A stretch of 64,000 nucleotides of DNA from Streptomyces spinosisporus (GCF_022698145.1 NZ_JALDAX010000026.1:1-64000), one strand, 5' to 3'. Positions 1-8,366 are shown, counted from the first letter of the stretch. Program-made: numbers and translations. Notes: generated by a model not told the origin, from the letters alone.

Positions 1-76
1 GCCACCAGGGCCAAATCATGCAACCGCTCCGGCCCGGGGCGGCCGTAGTGCCGGGTCTGGCCGTGTCACGGGTACG
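1..76 (-). pseudogene. Decayed EAL-domain C-terminal tail, left-edge copy
   Basis: Read on the minus strand, this stretch gives a peptide with HYGRPGPERLHDLALVA, which closely matches the last residues of the GGDEF/EAL protein encoded at 1755-3890 (YYARPGPPDRLHDLALVDATG region). An in-frame stop lies just before it (66-68), and no EAL domain is encoded upstream on this strand, so it is a fragment of a gene end. The last codons run off the left edge. A second fragment lies at 1554-1640. Confidence 0.5.
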
Positions 77-182
77 CATCGGCGTCTACGCCGTCGCCGT
101 CGGCCGCTCCCCGCGCGGCGCGCTCGTCCATCGCACGCCGACCCACGACGCCGTCACCGAACTGCGCGGCAGCGCCGCCTGA
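66..182 (+). other. Possible 3' end of an unidentified plus-strand gene
   Basis: In plus-strand frame 3, codons from about 66 to the TGA at 180-182 have a nearly pure G/C third position, as in real genes here. They encode a peptide containing RIGVYAVAVGR and ending VTELRGSAA. Upstream of about 66 the codon bias is lost and the DNA instead resembles the EAL tail on the other strand. It may be a truncated gene remnant or the end of a gene starting left of the window. The family is not recognised. Confidence 0.3.
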
Positions 183-263
183 GGCGTGGCGACGGTTCTG
201 GGCCGTCGCTACCTTGTGCCGCACGGCCCCTCTCCCGGGGCCGTGTCTGCAGGGGAGGCGACG

Positions 264-1538
264 GTGCCAGGGCAACGGCGCAGGAGACGCACGTCAGTTG
301 GGGTGGGCATGGCGCTGTGCGGCCTGCTGGCCGCCGGCTGCGGGGCACCGGGGGACGGTGGATCCGGCGGGGCGTCGTCCTCCCCATCGAGGCCTACGAC
401 GACGTCGGCGCCGCCCTCCGCGGCGGCGAGCCGCGCGGCGGCGCCGTCTCCCGTGTCCGGCCCTTGGCGGTCCTGGGCGGTCAGCCTCTCTGCCGGTGAG
501 GCCCGCGGCGCGTGCGGCGCGACGGCACATCAGGTCGTGTGCGCGAGCGACTCCGGCGGCCTGGTGGGGCGTTCACGGGCCGACGGACGAGTCTCGTGGA
601 GCGTGGACGCGCACGAGCACGGCAAGAGCGCCGGGCTGGTCGTCGACACCGCCGACGAACGGGCCGTTACCGGTGTCGCCGGTGTGCTGCGCGCGGCGGA
701 TCTGCGGACGGGGGCGACGGCCTGGACCCATCGCCTTCCCTCCGGCGACGCCTCCACCGTCCTCGGCGCGGCGGACGGTGTCGTGTACGCACTCGACGCG
801 ACGGATTCCTCGTCGAGTGCCGCTGTCCTGGACGCCGTTCGGGCCGTGGACGGCACCTCTCTGTGGCGCCGGACCGTCGCCTGGGCGCCGAGGGAACCCC
901 TCGCCGCCTTCGGGGGCCGTGTCTACACCGCCGACGGCACCGAGGTCACCGCCCGCGACGCCCGCACCGGCGCCATCGTGGCGACGAGCCCGACGGGATT
1001 CCGGTGCGACCACCTCGTCACCGGCGGCCGCTACCTGGTCTGCACCGGCAGTCCGTCCTTCGCGGGGGACACCTTCCCGCCCATGCGGCGCCTGGATCCG
1101 GCCATGCTGCGGCCGCTGCCCACCCCGAGGAACACCAGCGACAAACCCGTACGCGGGCTGATCTCCGACGACGGGGTCCTGGTGCTGTACGAGGCCGGCG
1201 CGGAGGACACGAGCGCGGGCAACTGGAACGCCTACGACCTCAACAACAACCGCAGACTGTGGAGTTCCGATGCCACCGAGTCGGACGCGGCCATCGCCGA
1301 CGACCGCTTCGTGACCTTCACCCGCGTCAGCGACCGCACCACACGGGGCCGCGTGATCACCGCCGACCTGCACGCCGGCCCCCGGGCGACCGGGGCCGCG
1401 GCGCCTCGCATGTCGGAGCCGTACCCGCAGACGAAGGACGCCGAGCACCCACTGCTCGTCGTCCCGCCCGGCACCACAGCCCACCTCCTCGTCCTGGCAC
1501 GCACGCACCCGTCACTGCGGTCGCTCCAACTACCCTGA
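264..1538 (+). CDS. Secreted lipoprotein with PQQ-type beta-propeller repeats
   Basis: The start is the GTG at 264, because AGGGGAGG lies 5-6 nt upstream and a classical lipoprotein signal follows: five Arg, a hydrophobic stretch, then LLAAGC with Cys about residue 26. A Gly/Ser/Pro/Thr-rich linker (about 27-75) leads into a body with PQQ-like blade motifs such as WSVDAHEHG, LRTGATAWTHRL and VDGTSLWRRTV, expected to fold as a beta-propeller outside the membrane. 424 residues. It is a plus-strand gene with no partner; the minus-strand GGDEF/EAL gene converges on it, with a terminator-like stem-loop between. The ligand is unknown; such proteins may be scaffolds or sensors rather than PQQ enzymes. 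Confidence 0.8.
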   Translation: MPGQRRRRRTSVGVGMALCGLLAAGCGAPGDGGSGGASSSPSRPTTTSAPPSAAASRAAAPSPVSGPWRSWAVSLSAGEARGACGATAHQVVCASDSGGLVGRSRADGRVSWSVDAHEHGKSAGLVVDTADERAVTGVAGVLRAADLRTGATAWTHRLPSGDASTVLGAADGVVYALDATDSSSSAAVLDAVRAVDGTSLWRRTVAWAPREPLAAFGGRVYTADGTEVTARDARTGAIVATSPTGFRCDHLVTGGRYLVCTGSPSFAGDTFPPMRRLDPAMLRPLPTPRNTSDKPVRGLISDDGVLVLYEAGAEDTSAGNWNAYDLNNNRRLWSSDATESDAAIADDRFVTFTRVSDRTTRGRVITADLHAGPRATGAAAPRMSEPYPQTKDAEHPLLVVPPGTTAHLLVLARTHPSLRSLQLP

Positions 1539-1553
1539 CGGCAGCCGCCATCC

Positions 1554-1640
1554 AACCCGTCGCATCCCCCAGCGCCAAGTCGTGCAGGCGGTCCAGTGAG
1601 CCTGGAGCGGCCGCAACGCCGACCCCGGGCCGTGGCACGA
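1554..1640 (-). pseudogene. Second decayed copy of the EAL-protein 3' end
   Basis: The minus-strand translation contains PGSLDRLHDLALGDATG, nearly identical to the C-terminus of the protein encoded at 1755-3890 (PGPPDRLHDLALVDATG). At DNA level the match runs from the terminal codons into the region equivalent to GWYYARPG, where it decays. It lies about 200 bp beyond the intact gene's stop, in the same orientation, and looks like a leftover of a tandem duplication or recombination at the gene end. No start or upstream domain is present. Confidence 0.6.
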
Positions 1641-1688
1641 ACACGCATCGATGCCCGAGCCGTCATCTGAGACGTCGCCGCACGACAA

Positions 1689-1719
1689 GGGGGGCGAGCG
1701 ATCCTCTCGCTCACCCCCC
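1689..1719. terminator. Stem-loop terminator between convergent genes
   Basis: GGGGGGCGAGCG (1689-1700) and CGCTCACCCCCC (1708-1719) pair over 12 positions with one mismatch around a 7-nt loop. It lies just past the stop of the minus-strand GGDEF/EAL gene and could also stop transcripts coming from the left. Confidence 0.6.
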
Positions 1720-1754
1720 TCGCGTACGTCCGGCAACCGATCCGCCGTCCCCGC

Positions 1755-3890
1755 TCAGCCCGTCGCATCCACCAGCGCCAGGTCGTGCAGGCGGTCCGGT
1801 GGGCCGGGGCGGGCGTAGTACCAGCCCTGGGCCGTGTCGCAGCCCAGTATGCGCAGTTGCTCGGCCTGGGCGCCGGTCTCCACGCCCTCGACGGTCACCG
1901 CGAGGTCCAGGGAGTGGGCCAGGGCGACGATCCCCTCCACGATCTTGAGGTCGACGGGGTCCGCCGGGAACTGCTGCATGCTCTGGGTGAAGGAGCGGTC
2001 CAGTTTGAGGATGCTCACCGGGAGCCGGCGCAGGTTGGCGAGGTTCGAGTAGCCGGTGCCGAAGTCGTCCAGGGCGATGTCGACGCCCATCTCCGCGAGC
2101 CGGCGCAGCGGCTTGAGCAGCGCGTCGTCGGCGCCGATGAGCGCGGACTCGGTGACCTCCAGGCAGAGCGCGTCCGGTGCGACGCCCGCACGCTCCAGGA
2201 TGTCGACCGTGTCCTGCACCAGGGCGGGGTGCGTGAGCTGGCAGGGCGAGAGGTTGACGTTGATGCGCAGGGGCCCCGCGTCGACATGGCGCTCACGCCA
2301 TTCGCGGGCCTGGCGCACCGACTGCTCCAGCACCCAGCGGCCGAGCGGCACGATCAGTCCGGTGTGCTCGGCGAGCGGGATGAACCGGTCCGGGCCGAGC
2401 ACACCGTGCTGCGGATGCAGCCAGCGCACCAGCGCCTCCGCGCCGCGCACACTGCCGTCGCCGAGGTGGACCAGCGGCTGGTACTCGATGAAGAACTCGC
2501 CCCGGTCCAGTGCCGTGGGCAGCGCGGTGGTCAGGCCGTGCCGGGTGATGGCGCGGGCGTCGGCCTCCTCGTCGGCGAGCTCGAAGCGGTTGCCGCCCGC
2601 CGACTTGGCCCGGTACATCGTGATGTCGGCACTGCGCAGCACCTCGGCGGGGCTGCGCTCGCCCGCCGGCCCCTCGACGATGCCGATGCTGCCGCGCACG
2701 GTCAGCGAACGGCCGTCGATGCTGACCGGGGTGACCAGCGCGTTCATGATGCGCGCGGCGAGTTCGTCGACGTCGCGCTCGGTGTCGGGGCCGGTGGTCA
2801 GCGCCACGAACTCGTCCCCGCCGAGCCGCGCGACCATCTCCCCGGGCGCGGTCGCACAGGCCTGCAGCCGGTCGGCGACCTCCACCAGCAGCCGGTCGCC
2901 GGCCGCGTGGCCGAGGCTGTCGTTGACGGTCTTGAAGCCGTCGAGGTCGAGATAGCACAGGCCGAAGCGCTGACCGTCCCCCGCGCCCAGCGCCTTCTCC
3001 AGGCGCTCGAAGAAGAAGGTGCGGTTGGGCAGGCCGGTGAGCGCGTCGTGCGTGGCCTCGTAGCGCAGGCGCAGATTGAGCAGCCGGCGCTCGGTGGTGT
3101 CCTCCATGAGGGCCAGCTGGTACTGCGGGTTGCCGTCCGCGTCGCGCAGCAGTGACACCGTCAGGTTGGTCCACAGGACCGTTCCGTCAGGCCGGTAGAA
3201 CGCCTTCTCGACGTGGTAGTGCTCGCGCTCGCCGCGGACGAGTTCGTCGTAGAGCGTCCACGTCTGGGGCGCGTCCTCGGGGTGGGTCCAGGCCTTGACG
3301 TTACGGGTCTGCATGTTCTGCTCGGACAGGCCGAACATGCGCAGCAGCGCGCCGTTGACCTGGAGGATGTTGCCCTCCAGGTCGGCGATGCTGATCCCTA
3401 TCGCCGCGCCCTCGAAGACCGCGCGGAAGCGGGCCTCGGTCGCGTGCAGGGCCTGCGCCACCACGCCCTGCGCCTTGAGCGCCGCCGCGGAGATCGCCTC
3501 CTGCTCGGCGAGCGTCCGCTCACGCAGCGCCTGCGCGAACCCGGCGGCCATCGTGTGCTGCAACCGCGCACAGCGCGAGCGCAGTTCCTCGGGGTCGCCG
3601 TCCTCGCCGCAGTAGAGCACCAGATAGGCGTCGACGCAGTCCAGGGTGCGGGTGAGCGCCTCGGGGTCGGTGCAGTGGGCGGTGACGAGGGCGGCACCGA
3701 CCGCCCTGCCCTCGTCCGCGGCGACGGTCCGGGAGTGCAGCGCGTCGGTCAACCGCCGGGCCAGTGGCAGGAGTCGTTCCTCGAACTCCGGCCGGGTCAG
3801 CGACGTCGAGGTGACCGGGAAGACCGCCCGGCTCCAGATCGTCGCGAACCTGCGCAGTCTGTCCTTGGGCCCGTCCGGTTCCGCGGTCAC
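1755..3890 (-). CDS. rmdA: PAS-GGDEF-EAL c-di-GMP turnover protein (RmdA-like)
   Basis: 711 residues: an N-terminal conserved region (1-150), PAS/PAC (about 150-270), GGDEF (about 275-440) and EAL (about 450-690). The GGDEF motif is intact (ARLGGDEF, 355-361), but the inhibitory RxxD site four residues further up reads APGE (348-351), so product inhibition at that site is unlikely. The EAL domain keeps EALVRW (485-490), NVNLSP, EVTES, DDFGTGY (608-614), KLDRSF, VEGVET and the late CDTAQGW, so phosphodiesterase activity is expected. No membrane segment. Architecture and length match Streptomyces RmdA (SCO0928 as I recall), which influences development through c-di-GMP. The GTG start overlaps the stop of the upstream methyltransferase gene (GTGA, 3887-3890), so the two are translationally coupled. 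Confidence 0.88.
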   Translation of the reverse strand: MTAEPDGPKDRLRRFATIWSRAVFPVTSTSLTRPEFEERLLPLARRLTDALHSRTVAADEGRAVGAALVTAHCTDPEALTRTLDCVDAYLVLYCGEDGDPEELRSRCARLQHTMAAGFAQALRERTLAEQEAISAAALKAQGVVAQALHATEARFRAVFEGAAIGISIADLEGNILQVNGALLRMFGLSEQNMQTRNVKAWTHPEDAPQTWTLYDELVRGEREHYHVEKAFYRPDGTVLWTNLTVSLLRDADGNPQYQLALMEDTTERRLLNLRLRYEATHDALTGLPNRTFFFERLEKALGAGDGQRFGLCYLDLDGFKTVNDSLGHAAGDRLLVEVADRLQACATAPGEMVARLGGDEFVALTTGPDTERDVDELAARIMNALVTPVSIDGRSLTVRGSIGIVEGPAGERSPAEVLRSADITMYRAKSAGGNRFELADEEADARAITRHGLTTALPTALDRGEFFIEYQPLVHLGDGSVRGAEALVRWLHPQHGVLGPDRFIPLAEHTGLIVPLGRWVLEQSVRQAREWRERHVDAGPLRINVNLSPCQLTHPALVQDTVDILERAGVAPDALCLEVTESALIGADDALLKPLRRLAEMGVDIALDDFGTGYSNLANLRRLPVSILKLDRSFTQSMQQFPADPVDLKIVEGIVALAHSLDLAVTVEGVETGAQAEQLRILGCDTAQGWYYARPGPPDRLHDLALVDATG

Positions 3891-4699
3891 GCCGTACGCC
3901 CCACGCCGGCGAACCCGGAGAAGGCATAAGGATCCTCGTCCTCCGGTGCCGTCCTCGGCCGCCAGTGCGGCATCGACACCAGTCCCGGTTCCACCATGTC
4001 GTACCCCTCGAAGAACCGCGCGATCTCCTCGCGCGAACGCATGATCAGCGGGTTGCGAATGTCCTTGTACACGTCCACCGTCCCCGCGGCCCGCTCGGCG
4101 GGGAGCGGGATTCCCTCGTACGAGGCATGGGTGAGGATCAGCAGGCTGCCGGGCGCGAGCGCGTCGCGCAGCTCGGCCACCGCCCCGTACGGGTCGTCCT
4201 CGTCTTCCACGAAGTGCAGTATGGCAACGAGAAGCAGCGCCACTGGCCGGTTCCGGTCGATCAGTCGCTCCACTTCGGCGCTCGCGAGGATCTCCCGGGG
4301 CTTGCGGAGGTCGGCCGCGACGACGCCGGCGTCCTCGTTGCCCGCCAGGACCGCCTGGCTGTGGGCGACGGCGACCGGGTCGTGGTCGACGTAGACGACG
4401 CGGGCGCCCGGCCGGGCCGACTGGGCGACCTCGTGGACGTTGCCGAAGGTGGGGATGCCCGAACCGATGTCCAGGAACTGGTCGATGCCCTCGTCGACGG
4501 CGAAGCGCACGGCCCGCTGCATGAACGCCCGGTTCGCCTGCATGACCTTGGGGAGTCCCGGCATGAACTCCATCGCCTTGCGGGCCGCCTCCCGGTCGAC
4601 CTCGAAGTTGTGCGAACCGCCCAGGTAGTAGTCGTAGATCCGCGAGACACTCGGCACCGAGATGTCGATGCTCCGTGGTGCCCAGGCGGGACGCTCCAT
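3887..4699 (-). CDS. SAM-dependent methyltransferase, Methyltransf_19/DUF574 family
   Basis: 270 residues with the features of the actinobacterial DUF574 family: N-terminal SVSRIYDYYLGGSHNFEVDR, a Rossmann SAM-binding loop FLDIGSGIPT (about residues 77-86), an acidic end of beta-2 in VVYVDHDPVA, and AADLRKP further on. The substrate is unknown; many copies occur per Streptomyces genome. It starts at ATG 4699 with GAGA just upstream and overlaps the downstream rmdA-like gene by GTGA, so it is the first gene of a two-gene operon. Its link to c-di-GMP signalling is suggested only by that coupling. Confidence 0.88.
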   Translation of the reverse strand: MERPAWAPRSIDISVPSVSRIYDYYLGGSHNFEVDREAARKAMEFMPGLPKVMQANRAFMQRAVRFAVDEGIDQFLDIGSGIPTFGNVHEVAQSARPGARVVYVDHDPVAVAHSQAVLAGNEDAGVVAADLRKPREILASAEVERLIDRNRPVALLLVAILHFVEDEDDPYGAVAELRDALAPGSLLILTHASYEGIPLPAERAAGTVDVYKDIRNPLIMRSREEIARFFEGYDMVEPGLVSMPHWRPRTAPEDEDPYAFSGFAGVGRTA

Positions 4700-4849
4700 C
4701 TATCTCTCCAAGGGCGTTGGCGATCCGGTGTTCGAGCTGAGGCTACTGATCGCCTGCCAACGGGGCGAGTGGAACCGGAAATTGACCATCCGTTCCCGGT
4801 CACTGCCTGCGGCAATTGCCACATTCGCCCGGTGCTGCGCCACAAGAAG

Positions 4850-4886
4850 GGCCCGCCCCCTCCGTGCGGTGCGGAGGGGACGGGCC
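4850..4886. terminator. Stem-loop terminator downstream of the secreted-repeat lipoprotein
   Basis: A 15-nt arm at 4850-4864 (GGCCCGCCCCCTCCG) pairs with 4872-4886, with one mismatch and a 7-nt loop. It sits between the stop of the minus-strand lipoprotein gene (4933) and the start of the methyltransferase gene (4699), where it would separate the two transcription units. Confidence 0.6.
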
Positions 4887-4932
4887 GGGGCCGAACGCGC
4901 GTCCGGGTGCAACAACCCTGGGGAGGTGATGC

Positions 4933-5895
4933 CTACTTCTTCGGCGCGCCGACCGGCTTTCCGTCGGGCGACATGATGTACCACGTGCCGCCCACACCCT
5001 GGCCGTTGGTGTCCCCGGGCGCCTTGTCGCCGGAGAACGTGTAGGCGGGCCAGCAGTCGACCGTCATCTGCTTGACGCCGTCGGGGCGGGTGAAGCCCAT
5101 CAGGCCCTTCTTCTCGACTCCCTTGGTGTCGTCGGCCTTCACCGGGGCGACGGCCGGCCACTTCTCCAGGCAGGAACCGGTGCAGTTGGAGATCGGGTCG
5201 GGCCAGGCCACGTCCTTCAGGAAGCGGTAGACCGTCATGCCGTTCTTGTCGACGACGATCTTGCCGAGCTTGGGGTCGGTACGGACCGACAGGCCGGGCA
5301 GGCTCGCGAGGGTGGCCTTCTTGCCGTCGGGGGCGAGCGCGTACCACTTGGAGCCCACGCCCTGGCCGGTGACGTCGCCGGCCTTGGTGTCCTTCGCATA
5401 GCGGTACGCCGGCCAGCCGCCGATGGTCAGCTGCTTGGAACCGTCGGACCGGGTGACCTCGCCGAGCAGGGCCTTGTCGATCCCGGCGCCGGCCGTGGCG
5501 TCGTCCGCGGGAACCGGCGGCCAGGCCTTGGCGCAGTCGCCGTCACAACTGGACTTGGGCGGCTCGGCGGTGTCGTCGTCGAAGCGGTACAGCGTCTTGC
5601 CCGCACCGTCGGTCAGCACCTTGCCGAGCTTGGCGTTCTGGGTGACGGCGAGCTTGCCCGCGGACGGGGCCTGGGCCTGTCCGTCGGCGCCGTAGCCGTT
5701 GCCGGGACTGGCGCTCGCGCTGCCGCCGGCACCGACGCTGCCGTAGCCGCCCGTGGCGGCCGTGGCGGCCGTGGCACCCACGTTCTGGCTGCCCACCGAC
5801 GCCGACGTGCCGCTTTCCTGACCGCACGCCGTCGTCAGCGCCAGCACAGCCGCAGCGCTTGCCACGAGTGAGGCGCTCCGCCAGGAGGTCTTCAT
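4933..5895 (-). CDS. Lipoprotein with secreted repeats of unknown function (Lipoprotein_15 family)
   Basis: 320 residues. The ATG at 5895 was chosen over an upstream one because GGGGAG lies 6 nt before it and a lipoprotein signal follows directly (MKTSWRS, a hydrophobic stretch, LTTACG). After a Gly/Ala/Ser-rich linker there are two pairs of the secreted repeat: each pair has a GKTLYRF or GMTVYRF strand, a CDGDCAKAWPP or CTGSCLEKWPA cysteine block, a GWPAYRY or CWPAYTF strand, and GQGVGxxWY near its end. The paired cysteines suggest a disulfide-stabilised extracytoplasmic domain. Function unknown; resembles SCO0930 of S. coelicolor as I recall. Confidence 0.85.
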   Translation of the reverse strand: MKTSWRSASLVASAAAVLALTTACGQESGTSASVGSQNVGATAATAATGGYGSVGAGGSASASPGNGYGADGQAQAPSAGKLAVTQNAKLGKVLTDGAGKTLYRFDDDTAEPPKSSCDGDCAKAWPPVPADDATAGAGIDKALLGEVTRSDGSKQLTIGGWPAYRYAKDTKAGDVTGQGVGSKWYALAPDGKKATLASLPGLSVRTDPKLGKIVVDKNGMTVYRFLKDVAWPDPISNCTGSCLEKWPAVAPVKADDTKGVEKKGLMGFTRPDGVKQMTVDCWPAYTFSGDKAPGDTNGQGVGGTWYIMSPDGKPVGAPKK

Positions 5896-6155
5896 CGTCA
5901 ACTCCCCATAATCACACGGGTGTTGCAGCGCCCTGCTGCGCCGCCGCACGAGCATGGGTACGAATGGGACCGGTGGTTGTGTTCAACCGCCTCACAAATT
6001 TCTTTCCGGAACCTGTGACACCGGCACGTCATCTCGCACACGCGTGCGTATCTACGGGCGCCCGGGCGGGGGGGCGGTCAAACGGCCGCGCACGTCTGAT
6101 CCTTCGTTCGGGCCAATCCCGGCGGGCTCCGGCGTGCCCCGCGACGCCAGGGCTC

Positions 6156-6713
6156 ATGATCTTCGTCGTGTATGGACCCGAATCGACCCAAACCGCCTTC
6201 GCCGCACGGGCGTTGGCCGTGGCGACGCTCCTCTGGCTGCTGGTCGGAGTGCCGGCAGGACCGGCGCGGGCCGACGCCTGCGCCTACGCCTCGGCGGGCC
6301 CCGACGGCACCCGGGCGGTGGCGGTCGCCGGAGACGTCTCCTGGCCGTCTCCCCCGCTGTGCCCCGAGCCCACACCGACACCCACTCCCACACCCACGCC
6401 GACTCCGACGCCGACACCCACGCCGCCGAAGCCGCCGCCACCGCCGAAGCCCACGCCCACCCCCACTCCGCCCCCAGCGCCCACGCCCACACGGAAACCG
6501 CCACCTCCCTCCGCGCCACCCGCGGCCCCCACACCGACACCGACGCCTTCGGCGCGGCCGAGCCGCCGCCCCCTGGTGCACCACGTGGCCTATCCGCACT
6601 ACCGGGCGCCGGTGCGCAAGGCGCCGTCCCACGGCAGCACCTCACCGATCGTCTTCGTCCTGCTCATCACGGCGCCCGCCGTGATCGCCGTCGCCGCCCT
6701 GCGGGCGCGCTGA
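6156..6713 (+). CDS. Pro/Thr-rich secreted protein with C-terminal membrane anchor
   Basis: 185 residues from ATG 6156; no good ribosome site is seen, so the start is uncertain and GTG 6168 is possible. An N-terminal hydrophobic segment ending GPARA looks like a signal peptide. The middle (about 70-130) is a long run of PTPTPTP and PPPPKPTPTP repeats typical of a wall-spanning stalk. A segment PIVFVLLITAPAVIAVAALR followed by a short basic tail ends the protein. There is no LPXTG. The DUF4239 gene begins 17 nt downstream, so the two are probably co-transcribed. The class F sortase is 2.5 kb downstream, but anchoring by it is only a guess. Confidence 0.65.
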   Translation: MIFVVYGPESTQTAFAARALAVATLLWLLVGVPAGPARADACAYASAGPDGTRAVAVAGDVSWPSPPLCPEPTPTPTPTPTPTPTPTPTPPKPPPPPKPTPTPTPPPAPTPTRKPPPPSAPPAAPTPTPTPSARPSRRPLVHHVAYPHYRAPVRKAPSHGSTSPIVFVLLITAPAVIAVAALRAR

Positions 6714-6729
6714 TTCCTGGAGGAAACTC

Positions 6730-7494
6730 TTGCCGGAATGGCTTGTTCTGACCCTCGCGATGCTGGCCGCATGCGCCGTGGTGATCATCGTCACCCTGGT
6801 ACGGCACCGGTCCGCGCCCGACGACGAGGACACCAGCGAGACCCCGGACGTCATCGAGTACATGACGATGTGGATCGGCGTCGTCTACGCCATCGTCCTG
6901 GGCCTGGCCATCGCCGGGGTGTGGGAGGGACGCAGCGCCGCCCAGGACCATGTGCAGGCGGAGGCCGTCGCACTGCACGAGATCTCGGAGCGGGTGCGGG
7001 TCTATCCGGCCGACATCCGTGACCGGATCAGGGAAGACGTCAACGCCTATGTCGGACAAGTCGTCAACACCGAGTGGAAGACGATGAACGACGACGGGCA
7101 TCTGACCTCCCGCGGCGACGAGCTCTTCGACCGCATCCGCGCGGACGTCACCGACTACCAGCCGAGGACGGACTTCGAGTCCCAGGCCTACCAGCCGCTC
7201 CTCGACCAGGTCACCGCGGCGAACACGGCGCGCAGCGCCCGGGCCGACTCCATGGGGGCGACCATGCCGGGCGTCGTGTGGTTCGGGCTGCTCGCCGGGG
7301 CCGTGGTCACCATCGGCATGGTCTTCGCGCTGCAGATCCGGCGCACGGCGCGCGAGCTGGTCCTCGCCGGGCTGTTCTCCGCCCTGATCGCGTTCCTGCT
7401 GTTCCTCATCTGGGACTTCGACGCGCCCTACACACGGGGCATCACCGCCTCGTCCTCACCGTTCCTCACGCTCTTCCCGCACCTCAACGGCTGA
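6730..7494 (+). CDS. DUF4239 family membrane protein
   Basis: 254 residues starting at TTG 6730, chosen because TGGAGGAAAC lies just upstream. Four hydrophobic segments are visible: about 4-26, 48-67, 185-206 and 213-230. A soluble helical part lies between the second and third (EISERVRVYPADIRDRIRED). This layout fits the DUF4239 family, which is distantly bestrophin-like. Function unknown. It follows the Pro/Thr-rich protein gene by 17 nt. Segments 3 and 4 flank RRTARELVLAGL. Confidence 0.75.
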   Translation: MPEWLVLTLAMLAACAVVIIVTLVRHRSAPDDEDTSETPDVIEYMTMWIGVVYAIVLGLAIAGVWEGRSAAQDHVQAEAVALHEISERVRVYPADIRDRIREDVNAYVGQVVNTEWKTMNDDGHLTSRGDELFDRIRADVTDYQPRTDFESQAYQPLLDQVTAANTARSARADSMGATMPGVVWFGLLAGAVVTIGMVFALQIRRTARELVLAGLFSALIAFLLFLIWDFDAPYTRGITASSSPFLTLFPHLNG

Positions 7495-7611
7495 CGGGCC
7501 CGCTCCCGCACGACCGCCGGGGGACGCGCGCCACGCCGTCGCCGTCCCCTGGGTGGCCCACACGATTGCCCCATTCGCGCTACTGCGATCGCGCACACGC
7601 GCGACCGTTCC

Positions 7612-7617
7612 TAGCGT
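7612..7617 (+). promoter_or_regulatory. Candidate -10 element upstream of the small surface protein gene
   Basis: TAGCGT, in TTCCTAGCGTTT, fits the TANNNT -10 pattern and lies 74 nt before the ATG at 7692. The same TAGCGT in a similar context lies at 9140-9145 before the sortase gene, suggesting shared control. No convincing -35 was found. Confidence 0.35.
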
Positions 7618-7691
7618 TTCGGTCATCGAGGTGCATTGATCACGTCAGCGGAAAGGGTCCGCAGCTGCTCCTCGGGGACCGGAGGAACACC

Positions 7692-8243
7692 ATGCGCGCG
7701 ATACGCGTCGCTTCGGCCGCACTGCTGGGCCTTGGCGCCCTCGCCCTCTCCGCACCGACCGCCCTCGCCAAGGGCCACGACCACGACGTCACGCCCTTCG
7801 CCTTCAGCGTGCTGCCCTCGACCGTCGCGGCCGGCGGCCATGTCACCCTGCATGTGAACCGGGACGGCGACTGCAGAGGCCCGGCCACGGTCAGGTCGGC
7901 GGTGTTCGACACGGTCGTCCTCCGGCCGGGGCAGTCCTGGGGAGCGGCGACGGTCGACCGGGACGCGAAGCCGGGCGCGGTCTACCGGGTGACGTTCACC
8001 TGTGACGGTGCGAGCGGTTCCACGGATCTGACCATCGCCGGCGGTCATCCCCGCCACCCCATGCCGGTACCGGTCAATCCCACGCCGGTGCCGGTCACCC
8101 CGCAGCGAGGGGTGCACGCCGGCGAGGGCGGCAGCATCGCCGGGTTCGACCTCAAGGAGATCGGGATGGGCGCGGCACTCATCGTCGGTTCGGTCGGAGC
8201 GGCGTACCACTTCTCGCGCCGCCGCGAGGAGAACGGCGCCTGA
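7692..8243 (+). CDS. Small secreted protein with C-terminal anchor-like segment
   Basis: 183 residues. ATG 7692 has GGAGG 6 nt upstream. A signal peptide (MRAIRVASAALLGLGALALS, cleavage near ALA-KG) is followed by a His/Asp-rich stretch (KGHDHDVTPF), an Ig-like beta domain with a single Cys pair (GDCRGP and TFTCDG), a Pro-rich stalk (PMPVPVNPTPVPV), then GMGAALIVGSVGAAYHFS and a basic tail RRREENGA. This is the layout of a sortase substrate, but no LPXTG or LAXTG precedes the hydrophobic segment. A homologous layout is encoded convergently at 8367-8864, and a class F sortase follows at 9196. Confidence 0.8.
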   Translation: MRAIRVASAALLGLGALALSAPTALAKGHDHDVTPFAFSVLPSTVAAGGHVTLHVNRDGDCRGPATVRSAVFDTVVLRPGQSWGAATVDRDAKPGAVYRVTFTCDGASGSTDLTIAGGHPRHPMPVPVNPTPVPVTPQRGVHAGEGGSIAGFDLKEIGMGAALIVGSVGAAYHFSRRREENGA

Positions 8244-8278
8244 CGGCACGGCAGGCGCATGACGGCACGACTGCGTAC

Positions 8279-8327
8279 GCAGGTCTTCGCCCCGGAACGT
8301 CTCTTGGGTTCCGGGGCGAAGACCTGC
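8279..8327. terminator. Perfect bidirectional terminator stem-loop
   Basis: A 20-nt arm (8279-8298) and its exact reverse complement (8308-8327) flank a 9-nt loop. It lies in the 123-bp gap between two convergent, structurally similar surface-protein genes and probably terminates both. Confidence 0.8.
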
Positions 8328-8366
8328 AGCAGTGCGAATGGCTCCGAAGGAAGGGTCGAAAGGGGG

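Noticed and set aside
5896..6155. Coding start for the Pro/Thr-rich protein far upstream
   Set aside because: The region lacks codon bias, holds the lipoprotein promoter, and no signal peptide would then be at the N-terminus.
6360..6560. CCGACACC-type repeats considered as a CRISPR-like or minisatellite array
   Set aside because: They are codon repeats of a Pro/Thr stalk in a secreted protein, without unique spacers.
7515..7560. Possible terminator after the DUF4239 gene
   Set aside because: Arms GGGGGACG and CGTCCCC are short with a long loop; too weak to list.
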